From contig NC_088711.1 in assembly GCF_963576615.1 (NCBI RefSeq), positions 7,682,869-7,746,868 on the forward strand: a DNA stretch of 64,000 nucleotides, in the 5' to 3' direction. Below are positions 12,125 through 23,600 of this stretch, in pieces. Origin of the DNA: Watersipora subatra. Its lineage: Eukaryota; Bryozoa; Gymnolaemata; Cheilostomatida; Watersiporidae. The notes under the pieces were generated by a model. It made no database searches. It saw only the letters and a list, made by a program, of their open reading frames with translations, and had not been told where the DNA came from. Both the position numbers and the translations under genes were made by a program. Every line of letters starts with the position of its first letter. The stretch's first letter is position 1.

Positions 12125-13060
12125 CTAACCTTGCGTACGCAAGCGAGTTCCCAGATTCTAGGCCGTGCTAACAACTTTCATTTGAATGAAAGCACTCACG
12201 ATAGAGCAATTCCTTCTGAACTGAATATCATTTTGAAGCTTCAAGCTTGTAGAACTCAATGAAAAAGCCGAAAATTAAATATAGCAAATAGTATTTTTCC
12301 ACGCTTATTAAAGATGGGATGCTTCAGAGGTAACTGAAGAAACATAATCGTCGATGTACACCGAGCCTACTAGAGTGTGTATACTTTATGAATAGAAAAT
12401 CAAATGGTTCGTTGTAAAACTCTTGTTGCTGAGGAGAACAAACTTTCTAGCTTTGTCTATTTTTGGTCTTCATTACCAAGAATTTCAGTTAATTTATCAT
12501 TAGAAACTGATGTTCCAACGGCAGCCATTTCCCATTTATCGGATGGTTAGAAGTACCTTCGGTAATTGTGCAACATCACAAAAACTAATAATTTAATCAA
12601 TTTAAAACTTTGGAATTATACAGCAAACGTATGAGGCACAAAGCGATAAAAATTCTGTAACTTCACAAAAACCAGAAGTATAGAAGTACAAAACTAGCTA
12701 ATGTACTGTTGACGACCATTTTTCATTTCTCGATCAGTTAGAACTGCGATCGGTATTTAAACGATATTTCAAGAACTAATTGCTTAATGAACTTGAAACT
12801 GTACAATAATACTGAAAACATATTTCAGACAAAGCACCCAAAACTTTATAATTATATGTAAAGAGAGAATTTCAGTTTTCACTATTACTGTACAGTTTTT
12901 ATTTCAGACAAAGCACCCAAAACCTTATAATTGTATGTAAAGAGAGAACACAGAAAAACAAAGTGAAACTACAAAACCGAGTTTGCTCGAGAGTAGAATC
13001 TGGTGGAAAAACACATCAAATTGTCTCGGTCCCAGGCTTCATAGTGTTAATAATATTTTA
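12125..13060. repeat. Dispersed repeat, copy 1
   Basis: This segment aligns by eye, with many substitutions, to 19255-19875: both begin near GCGAGTTCCC, pass through CAACTTTC, GAAAGCACT and TATCATTTTGAAGC, and end at CCCAGGCTTCATAGTGTTAA versus ACGCAGGCTACAAAGTGTTA. No coding frame is seen. Likely a non-autonomous transposable element; class unknown. Confidence 0.7.
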
Positions 13061-14082
13061 TTTAATGTCTGCTCTCTTAACAGAGGAAGGTATTTTGAAC
13101 GCTATACATCAAACCATTTATTTTATTGACTAACTGTTGCCCGTTATATAATTTTTATCTGGCATAATTTGGAAAACATTTCTGTTTGAAATGACATTAT
13201 CGTCAATAAATTAAAGGGTAAAATATAATGTTCTGAGATATCTTGTTTGACAGACTGAAGCAGCTTGGTCATTGTTGATGTTGTTTTTAGCAACTAGAAA
13301 GTTGCAGCATTACCAGCAGCAGCAAACTTTCTATTTTTAATCGGTATGTTCAATATGCCCAAATATCTTAGAATGGTGTAAAAAAATTTCTTTCATTGAG
13401 TGTTCTTCATTCTAGTTTATAAAAAATAAAATTAAACAAAAATATTATTTAATTAATATATAATCAACATGTTGCATTACTTATCATCATTATCTTTATT
13501 TTTTTGCTTCTTTTTAAAAGCAATCAATACATTTTAAAAGTATAATTACACCTTTTGCAAAAAATAACCAGATTTGAATTTGTATCGAAGCACGAACCTT
13601 ACTGATGCTTGGAGTATGACATTTTATTTCCAACACATCGTAAACTCTATAACATACTTAGCGTAAATAAAATGTATCTGTGCATGTAATATCTGTAAGG
13701 TAAACATATATGTACGACAATTAGCATACTAAAACATGAAATGAGACAAAAATGCAGGCAAAACTGATGTTTATGCAAACACTAGATGAATATCCGGCGT
13801 TACACAAGTAGTAAAATAAGTTTTACCTAGAAAATTTAATTTTAATTGGTTACGTTTCTGTACCCAATGAATTTGTGCAGCTTAGGTTAGTCTAAACCTT
13901 TAATATAAAGAGCCGCGTCTATCCCTATGAAGTCAACATTAAGAAAAAAGATTGTGTCATGATCTCTCACACAATCATGATTTTCAAGTGTGCTAGCTGA
14001 TGCGGGAAGCATGCTATTTTAACCAATCAGCATTGAAGATTGGCAGTATGATATGCACAATCATTCCATAATATGACCAGTT
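13061..14082. other. Non-coding AT-rich sequence
   Basis: Nothing recognised. Confidence 0.4.
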
Positions 14083-14156
14083 GCACGCATAGTGTAATGG
14101 ATAGCATGACTGTCTGCACAACTCAAGGTTCAGAGTTCAAATCCAGGGTATAGTGA
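14083..14156 (+). mobile_element. tRNA-like sequence, probable SINE head
   Basis: Pol III internal promoter boxes are present: A box TAGTGTAATGG and B box AGTTCAAATCC at normal tRNA spacing. The remaining arms do not fold as an intact tRNA, so a tRNA-derived SINE or pseudogene is more likely than a functional tRNA. Confidence 0.55.
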
Positions 14157-14299
14157 ATTTTTCATTCCTAAAATTTCATCACCATAACTGAATGCACCAA
14201 TTACTGACTTGACAAGCAGCAAAAAATCTGTAAGTTTTTTGCGGTTGCGCGCGTCGGTGTGTCCAGCTATAGCTATTCAAATCTTGGAATGAAAAATCC

Positions 14300-14368
14300 G
14301 CAGCACAAAAGATCTAGGAACCTCCCGTTGCTGAGATGATACACTAAACTACTGAGCTACGCGGGATT
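14300..14368 (-). mobile_element. tRNA-like sequence, probable SINE head (opposite orientation)
   Basis: On the minus strand an A box TAGCTCAGTAG and a B-box-like GGTTCCTAGAT are spaced as in a tRNA gene. It faces the tRNA-like sequence at 14083-14156. Imperfect stems argue against a working tRNA. Confidence 0.5.
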
Positions 14369-14374
14369 GATAGA

Positions 14375-14455
14375 TACATTGGACGATATACATATATGTA
14401 TATCGCCCAATGTACATACATAATGACATACATACATGTATGTATGTCATTATGT
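14375..14455. repeat. Two adjacent palindromes
   Basis: 14375-14414 is a 40-bp near-perfect palindrome centred on CATATATG, with one mismatched pair. 14418-14455 is a perfect 38-bp palindrome centred on ACATGT. Both would form cruciforms with no loop. Confidence 0.9.
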
Positions 14456-14685
14456 GGGCAAAAACTTAAACGTCTTTTGTTACATTTCTAAACAAGCAAT
14501 GTGACAGGAGACGCTCCAGAGCTTTGTAGTTAGTACAAATAGAATGGTGAGAATGATTGACAGTTCATATTTGGCCTAGCAGATAAGAGAAACATGTAGA
14601 CTGATGTGATGATAAAAAATTAATGGTAGAGCGAAAGGAGCCAGATAAGCTGATAAGCTAAAAGTTAAACCTACAGTTGTTACAG

Positions 14686-14761
14686 ATGGAATCTTCTGCA
14701 TTGTATTGCCTGAGTACATATTTAGATAGGTACTCAGGCAATACAATGCAGAAGATTCCAT
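14686..14761. repeat. Perfect hairpin, 31-bp arms, 14-nt loop
   Basis: Left arm 14686-14716 and right arm 14731-14761 are exact reverse complements. Immediately downstream 14810-14863 is another inverted repeat with about 22-bp arms and two mismatches. Could be a foldback element or a hairpin RNA; no flanking target duplication was recognised. Confidence 0.9.
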
Positions 14762-14863
14762 TTTCCTTACAAGATTACAAGGATAAGATCCTTGCAAGAT
14801 TATAAGGTAAAATCCACCCACTTACCTTACAAGATTACATGTAAGGTAAGTGGCTGGATTTTA

Positions 14864-15362
14864 AGGAAGTTAATAAACAAACTAAATCAATAAAAAAAAG
14901 TGTGAAATTTAATTTGTAATTAAATTTGGTCGGAGTGTAGATATTTTTAAATAAAATCTGATAGCTGCACCATTCACTATAAATGCATATTGACTATCTT
15001 AAAGCTTATGATGTAATATATGCCTAGAAATAGGTAACCTCTGTATTGAATTTCTACACCGGCTGACTAGCTGTTTCTTCGTTTGGTGGTAGCACTACCT
15101 TTGTGTATGTTTGATGAAACCGGTCTGTTTGAAGAGATCATTTTCACTGCCTAATAATGGCGCTGCATTCGAGTCTCTAGCCTAGGTCAAGTCTTTGCTG
15201 ACATGTACTAACTGTTAGCCAGTTCAATCTGTTAAAATCTAGACAGGTAATCAGATGTTAGCCGCCAGCCACACATTAATACAGAGTCGTAATGTAAAAC
15301 AGGAGAAAAAAAATGAGATATACAGTGTATCAGTCTTACCTTCTTTTTATCTGTCTTTTAGC
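14864..15362. other. Non-coding
   Basis: Nothing recognised. Confidence 0.4.
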
Positions 15363-15553
15363 ATACTCATTTCTATATATGTTCACCCAAAAGATATTAC
15401 ATGGAAAAGTCAATTATTTATGCTAATTGTATTATAGACATCACAGTGTCTATAATACAATTAGCATTTAGTATACTCATTTCCATATATGTTCACCCTA
15501 AAGATATTACATGAAAAAGTATATTTTTGTGCTAATTGTATTATAGACATCAC
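15363..15553. repeat. Direct duplication enclosing a perfect hairpin
   Basis: About 80 bp (15364-15445) is repeated at 15471-15553 with a few changes. Between and overlapping them, 15421-15440 and 15447-15466 are exact 20-bp inverted arms with a 6-nt loop. The arrangement is direct copy, inverted copy, direct copy. Confidence 0.85.
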
Positions 15554-15832
15554 GGTGTGCTAGAAATGCTCTATCTCCTGTAGATTCCAAACACAATATT
15601 AGGGAGTTGTCTACCTATGGCTTGTCATGCCAAACTATTCTCATATACAGACAACTCCATTTAGATTCAGCATTGTCCGAGTTGTCTGCACTTCACCAGT
15701 CACACTGGTGTATCAATTAGAATAGTTATGAGTTGATAGGAAGCAAAGTCAGCTTGAGCAGCAATAATACAGGTTACTAGAAAACATTTGACCAATTTAT
15801 TGCAGTTGACACTACTATACTTTATTTTACTT
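15554..15832. other. Non-coding
   Basis: Nothing recognised. Confidence 0.4.
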
Positions 15833-16075
15833 TGGTATGATATGCCATCCAAAAAAACTACTATGCTATTATATGCTATACTATGCCATACTACGCTATA
15901 ATATGCTATACTATGCCAGACTTTCGTATAATATGCTATACTATGCCATAATATGCCATACTTCGCTATGCTTATTATACCATGCTATACTATGCCATAA
16001 TATGCCATACTTGGCTATGCTTATTATACCATGCTATATCATGCCATAATATGTTATACTATATGTACTATACTG
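15833..16075. repeat. Low-complexity tandem repeat (CTATGC/CCATA family)
   Basis: Irregular 10-20 bp units built from TATGCTATACTATGCCATA. One plus-strand frame stays open for 70 codons only because the repeat lacks stops in that frame. Confidence 0.85.
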
Positions 16076-17633
16076 CTAAAGATTTCATTTGCACTGTAAG
16101 CAGCAATACATGAGCTCACCAGAATTTTTTGTTACAATTTACAACTTATCGCAAGTTTTGGAACACCAAATTTTCTAGCATCTACAGCAATTTTGCTGTT
16201 TATCTTATTAGAACTCTTACGTATTTTGCCGAAACCTTTGTAAGGCCAAGAATTTATAGTCACTGCCATTTATACAGTCTGTAGTAGGGTTGTATAATCT
16301 TTCCAAACTAGAAGGCGTTTCATAAATACGAGCATTTACTTGAGACTACATAACATAGTCGTTGGTTCATCTTATTAGTGAGCCACTATAAAATATGTCA
16401 TAAATGAGACACCAACATAACTCGTTAGCCTCTATCATTTATAAACAAATCAATTGTCTGATTACATAACGTGTTATACAATTTCTACCAAAACTTTTCA
16501 TTCTAATTTTGTTTGTTATAAAATTTATGTCAGAGGTAAGAATTAGAGTCTCTTAAAGAACAGAAGTGCGAACTAAAGTGATGATTTTGACACAATGGTT
16601 TGAAGGCACTCGCATGTGAGGATAACTTCCTGTGTTATTAATTATGGAGCAAGGAAGCTGGAATGCTGCTCATTCAAAAGGGTCTGAGTTGACAAAAGTT
16701 TTATTAAATCATTAAAACACTTATTACAACTTATTATATAACGATGTTGATGCAGTTCCTATGATAAAATATATAAAGATTTTTAGTGCTGTTGGCAGCT
16801 TCTAATTGCTTTTAACCTGGCAGAATTCACCGAGCAAAAACAGAAAAAACTTTTAAAATCTTACTCTGAAGCTACCTACTAACTAAATATTATCTGAGAA
16901 TTAGAAATAAAATGGTGCTGCGTGTTTACTATGTAATTATGAAAAGTGTTTATTATATCTATTTTAATGATTAAGATAAGAGTAATTTAAAGTAGGTGTC
17001 TGTAAAGGAGAAGCAAAGGCTTTTATTTTTAACAGCCTAAAATAAATTAAATTTTTTATTTTGCATGAGCTATAAGATTATTTTGGTTTTTTGTTAATGC
17101 TAAAGTGCATTAACAATTGTGCATAGTGATGTAGCTGGTTAAAATTCTTACCATGTTTTGTGTTGTTTGTTTATTTGAGAAAGAGCTGTTGGCCCTAGAC
17201 CAAAGGCACTACATGTGAGTTAATGTATGGAAAAGCTACATAAGGCAAAAAAAAATTTTGAGTATGGAGAAAGCGGAATGCTGAACTATAAATCGAAGGC
17301 AACTGCTACAAACAAAATCAAATACTTTAGTTTAGTCTTGTCGAGAGAAAACAACTCTCTAACATTAGAATCAACTATTTTCATAAGGTTAGATTTGTAT
17401 CTGTCTACCAGTTGTTTATAATACTGGATATAAGAGTCATACACTCAGTAAAATATGCTTGTCAAAATAAAGCTTAATTTCATAGAAAGGTCATCTAAGG
17501 TCATCAGCTGCTGCTATCTATTGTGCTAACTGCTAAGCCAGTCATTTTAGAAATAAAAAAGCTATTGTAAAGGAAGTACCACATTCTGAAGGTTTTTTTT
17601 TATTTATGTCTGTCTTGTATGTTGGCTAACATT
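16076..17633. other. Non-coding, includes probable 3' end of the TINAG-like gene
   Basis: AT-rich and without coding signal. A minus-strand AATAAA lies at 17599-17604, 30 nt beyond the TINAG-like stop codon, so that gene's 3'UTR is likely very short. Confidence 0.5.
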
Positions 17634-20600
17634 TTAATTGAGCCCTGGTCCATGCGAAGGCCATACGGCGACGACAAAATCTTCAATTCCAACTTCATCA
17701 GTGCCACGCTTGATTCTAAACATGCCACGTTCACCCCAGCTCTGGCCCCATGAGTTGACACACCTCTAAAATATCAAGAAAAATCGAGCTCAATGTGCAT
17801 TTCTCATTACAGCACAAATCGTAAAGTTTTAGAATTTCATGTTTTATATTGCAGAAACATTTCCACAGAGAAATAGCAGGCTTAATTAAATGAACACATT
17901 ATATGTCCTACTGTTGATAATTCAAGCTAGTTAACATTGTTAGTCAAAGAATAATGACAAGTCCTAGCAAGTGCTCAAACCAGCATTGGCATATTTTAAC
18001 AAGTAACAGTACTCTGAAGTTCTAGTCAAAGCAGCCAGTGCGATGTTCATGAATTAAGTGAACTTCCTTTACGAAGTCAAATTTGCACTGATACAGAATA
18101 AGATTTCAGAGGGACCCGAGCAAAGCTCACAATATGCCTTTTGTTGTAAGCGGATGAAATTCTAGCCTGTGTATTAAGTTCTAGTTTATCTGATAATGGA
18201 ATATTTGCAGGAATTGGACAGCAGTTTCAGAACATACCAAGTTTGGGACCTGCTATTAAGCAATGTTTTTAATCAAAGCATCGTATATTCAGCCATTCGT
18301 TTATTACTCAGTCGGGTGCACTGAGAGACTGCCAAGTGTAATAATGAACTGCGCAATATTTCCAACATGTAGCAACCGAATCAACTGGCAAAGGGTTGTA
18401 ACCTTAACTTGTCAGCGTGGCTTTATTATACACTGTTCTTATTATACTAAAGATTTGGCATTTGGCCAAATTGTTCAGAGCAAGTTAGCAAAATAAGCAC
18501 TTTATCACAACAAAATAAACTTTTTCATTCATAATGAGTATGATAAAAGCTTTGCAACATCAGAAACAGGTGAGAAATGCTATCACATGGCTAACAAATG
18601 CTACACACACTAATGCACAAAATGCAAAAATGCTAGCAACTATGGCTATCTCAGAATCATACTTGTAATAATACTTGTAGTAATTATAATAATAAGTGAT
18701 AGTAATACTTGTAGTAATTATAATAATAAGTAATAATAATATTTGTAGTAATCATTTTTTCTAAAAGTAATTTTATGACCGAGGAAAGTAAAAAAAGCAG
18801 TAAGGAATATACAGTTGATACAAGTTATCAATATGAGGACTGCTAGCATTCTTACCCAGAACTTCACTCCATTCTCCTCACCATACCTGCGACAAACAAT
18901 AAACAACGATTGATTTTGTGAAAGAATTTTGATTTTGCTAAAGTAATAATCATAGACATCAATGACAGCACAATTTTATAAAACTGGAAGCGGCTGCTGA
19001 CCCTACCCGAGAAGCACATACCCAATTATCTTAACAGAGTGAGTTCCACTTATGGTGTGATTACGCTCAAGGAGTAGAAACTCTTCTCGGGTGTGGCTGT
19101 AGATGCCGCTCTCATACAGGTAGAAATCTGGATGAACCTGGCAAATCACAAGTCAACCAAAAATATGACAACTTATGTAATTATACTCATGCAAATGGAA
19201 GGCTCTAGAAAGTTTGGGAACTGACCCCGCAATTAACGCTTTGAAGCCTAATCATGCAGAGCGAGTTCCCTGATCCCAGGCCATGCCAACAACTTTCCAT
19301 CAACCGTGAAAGCACTTATAATAGCGCAATTCTTCTAAACTGAGTATCATTTTGAAGCCCAAAAGTGCAGAACTCATATAAAAGAAATGGAAATCAAACA
19401 CAGTAAATAGTTTTTACCACGCTCTTTCAAAGATGTGATGTTTTGGAGATAACTGAAGAAACGTACATTTATATTTATTATGAATAGAAAAACAAACGCT
19501 TTTCGTGTGAAGCTCTTGTTGCAGAGGAGAAAAAGTTTTCTTTAGTTTTGTCTAGTTTGAACTCTTCGCTATCAAAAATGTCAATCAATTTGTTGTTAGA
19601 AACAGATGTTCTGTTGGCAGCCATTTTGCATTTCTCAATCGGTTAGAAATGCCATCGTTATTTTGGTGATATCTCAAGAACTAACTGTTTAATCTACTTG
19701 AAACTTTTGCATTCATCAAAGAACAAAGCGATCAAAATTTCATAACCCCACATAAAGCGAAAGAGCTTAAAAGCAAAGCAAAACTACTCAGTTGAGTTTA
19801 CACTTAGGCATAAGATCGGGTGGGGAAGCAACTTCTCAAACTAGCTCAGACGCAGGCTACAAAGTGTTAATAACGTAAATAGAATAGTTGTTTTTTAGTT
19901 GCTATTCCAGTGTTCCTGAAAAACTGTTACAAGATTCCTAACAACATTGGAATGCTGCTTGATAAGGAAACAAACTTTAATTAAACTATAACCTTCACGT
20001 ATCAGTTGAATGGTATCTTTGTTAGCCTGCCCAGTTTATAAGTCATCGCTAAGGATTCCAGTAGCCGTCTCACCCGATACCCTCACTTACGCAATTGATC
20101 AAATTTCAAAGAGCTCTCAGGTTAACCTAGCCGTGCAATCGATCCTATATTGAAGGAACTATTCGGGTCTATAGATGTGAATTGATTGGGTCGAGTTACA
20201 GCGATTATACATGACATACTGTGATGATTGCCTGAACTGGGCCATTGCGCATTATCTCTTTCATAATTCTTCGTTCATCCCTGGCTATTCTGTAGGGAGG
20301 AGTTGTCTTGTACACAAGATTGTCACGGCATGCTGACTCTTCTATGTAGGTACACCGCTGACTCTGTCTGCTGACTCCACTAGTGTAAGGGTGGCAATAC
20401 TCAGACACTGTTCTGTAATGTCATCAGAGACTTTATCAATAGGCAGTTTGTAATAAAGAGGTAGAGTAAGCTCTCAGGAAAGCTGGCTACAATATAAGAT
20501 GGGTGCATGCCTAACTCTTCTAACAATTAAGCATTTGTTTGTTATAGGATTCAGTTTCGATAGTTAGACCAGTCAACTTATGACCTTCCAGGCGCGTGAC

Positions 20601-23600
20601 GAAAAAACAAGCATATTGAAACCCTTTATATATTCTGGAAGCTTCTTGAATAATGTTTGGCTCATGATAACTTAAATGTGTTATAAGAGTTGTCTCCTCC
20701 TGGCTGGTGAGAGAAAAACATTCTACATGTAGCACAATTTTTCGCTGATTGAACTGATGGAAGGTCGGCAGGATATAAACCAAAGATTTTATACAGCCAA
20801 GCAGTATTCACGGCTTGTAAAATATTGTGTTCAACTGACAAGTGGCTACACCCATTGATTATTTTCCCATAGAGTGATAGCACGCCGCCATATTGCTATG
20901 TCGCCATGGAAGCATGGCGGCCATCTTGTTTTTTGTGTTCTGGACAAATTACTCAATACAAATATATATGCAATGATGTCTTCATATGATTGTCACTAAA
21001 TTGTCAAGTAAAAGCTTTGTTGAAAATGAAGACCTCTGAAAAAATATAGACCTGGGTCTTTTATTAGTTAGCACATGTATCAAGGGGAGTGACCTACAAG
21101 CCAAACACCGCCAATCCAATGTACAACAGTGGAAACTCATTACTTACAAACAACTGCCACCGAATTTGAATACTTTACTATAACTAGTTCAGACAGTTGT
21201 TACTAAAAATTAACTGTCCATGTACTAGCTAGCTGTACTACCCGGCGTTGCCCGAGTAATAAAAAAGTCTTTGGACTGGAAGTTATTTTTATATAACTTA
21301 CCGTATACAACATTTATCATTCTAACTTTTAAACTTCATATCATGAGAAAATATTTTTAAGCGGTTCAAATGAATTGAGAGGAAAAAGAAAACAACTGTA
21401 AAGGTTTTTAAGCTTTTTCAAACAACTACAACTTTTAAATTTCATATCATGAAAGAAGTGTTTTGTTGAAATAAATTAGGAAGAAAAATAAAACTGTAAA
21501 TGTGTTTAAATGTAAAATAATTAGCAAGTAATGGCTAAATATAATCTGTTTAGCTATAATTACAATGAAAAATTATTTAATAAATAAGGTAATAAAAAGT
21601 CTATTTTATTTTTACATAATTATAATTTAGTACAATTAAGTATAATTCAATTTTATTTAACATATAACAACATTTACTACTCAAACTTTCAAACTTTATA
21701 TCATGAGAAGTGTTTTGTGTAATTGAAATAAATGAAGAGAGAAAATAAAAACAACTGTAAAGGTTTTTAAACTTTTTCAAACAACTGTAACTTTCAAACT
21801 TAATATCATGAAGACAAGGTTTTGTACAGGACAACTAAATTAAAAATAAATAAAACAGCTGTAAAGGTTTTCAAGCCACTGTAAATTTAAAATTTCATAA
21901 CTTTCAGCGACATGTAAGAAGGTTGTTCGAAAACGGAGTTGTTCGAAATCCGAAACAAATTTTCCCATTAAAATAAAACTAATAAAATTTATTTTTATAT
22001 AACTTACCGTATACAACATTTATTATTCTAACTTTTAAACTTGATATCATGAGAAAACATTTTTAAGCAGTTCAAATAAGTTACCAGGAAAAAGAAAACA
22101 ACTGCAAAAGTTTTCAAGCTTTTTCAAACAACTACAACTTTTAAATTTCATATCATGAAAGAAGTTTTTTGTTAAAATAAATTAAGAAAAAAAATAAAAC
22201 TGTGGACTGTGGTGTCAATGAATCTCTCTATCACCATACAATGTCAATACTTTCAGTTGATGGCAGTCGATTAGCTTCCCATTACACCAATGTAATACAA
22301 CCCCAGTATGACTATCTATCTTATCTATGAGTAACTGATTGCATTAACTCACTTACTTAACACTATCTATTCGGTGCCTTTGCAAGTCATGTAAGTATGG
22401 AATTGCTTTAAATAATAAGCATATATTAGAGTAATAAAATATAATCATCATTTCTTTAATATGAGCATTAATTACTATCTTAACTGTGGAAATTCATGAT
22501 CATTGTTTGACCATTCTCATGGCTGATGTTATTGACCTAGTCGATCACTACAACTGACTAGCACAAAAAAGAGGAGTGGCCTAAACGCTCCTTGTTGTCA
22601 CCGGAAATGTTCGTGTTGTTGAAGGCACTGTTATCACTCTAGGGGAAGATAACTTCATGGCTACACCATATTTTATAGAAGGTGTCGGTGTTTTCCTGTG
22701 AAAAGCCTGAAATACTGAAATCATTGAGAATAATACAAGAGCTGCCTGCTTATAGCTAACGATCTCAAGATAAAATACGTTGTCATCAAACCTGATAAAA
22801 TTTCTAGCATTTCGAAAGTGTCCAAGCCTTATCAGATGTCCAAATGTACGGGTTGCATAATGTTCACTTCGCCTCAGGCAGCATGTTTAAATCTGAGTCA
22901 AAATCAAGCACGCCTTTGCCCATTGCTGACAGGACAATTGCAGCATGGTAAAAATATATGATATCAATAAGAACATGTCAAAGTCTTTTCTTTGAAGGTT
23001 CCATCATATTTTTTGCGTAAGGTTTGTGTTTATCGGTAGCCAAAGTCAAGAATTAGAAGAATCGAAACAAACTCCGGGTTGCAGCGGCAGCCACTTGGTA
23101 AATCTGTTTCACATTTTAATCCTGTTGTTAGTAAATGACATATAGCAAATGTAAACTAAGATACAGGCGGTTGATTTACACTCAGGCAGCTTCTAAAGGT
23201 GATAACAATGATTGGCACGAAGAGGACCTATTGTTACAGCAGGAGTGACATTCAGCTACTTATTTTATGTCCCGTCAAGTGTCTCTGCCAACACCCTCTA
23301 TCTCCAACATTTCATGCTCATAATAATTATATCTCTAAAACTAACACCATCATATTTGATTAGTGAGACATTTGGTGATGCTAAAAGGGGGACGCTAGAG
23401 ATAACGACAGGCCAAGCAAAGTTCTTAACGTCATTTTAGGGCGGCCATTTTATGCCCATTCCAAGGCCACAAGCATCCATTAGAGTACTCAAAGCTAATG
23501 ATGTGCTTGTAGAAACGGTAGGACCTTATAAATGAGGTAAACTAATTGTTTCCTTGAACGACTTTAACAAATGATGCACTATAATGCTGATAATAGAGAC

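Noticed and set aside
14083..14368. Functional tRNA genes
   Set aside because: A and B boxes are present, but acceptor and anticodon stems do not pair properly; SINE heads are more likely.
20520..20883. Two minus-strand open frames beside TINAG-like exon 6
   Set aside because: They lie in intron 5, do not match the propeptide or peptidase sequence, and are not needed by exon phase.
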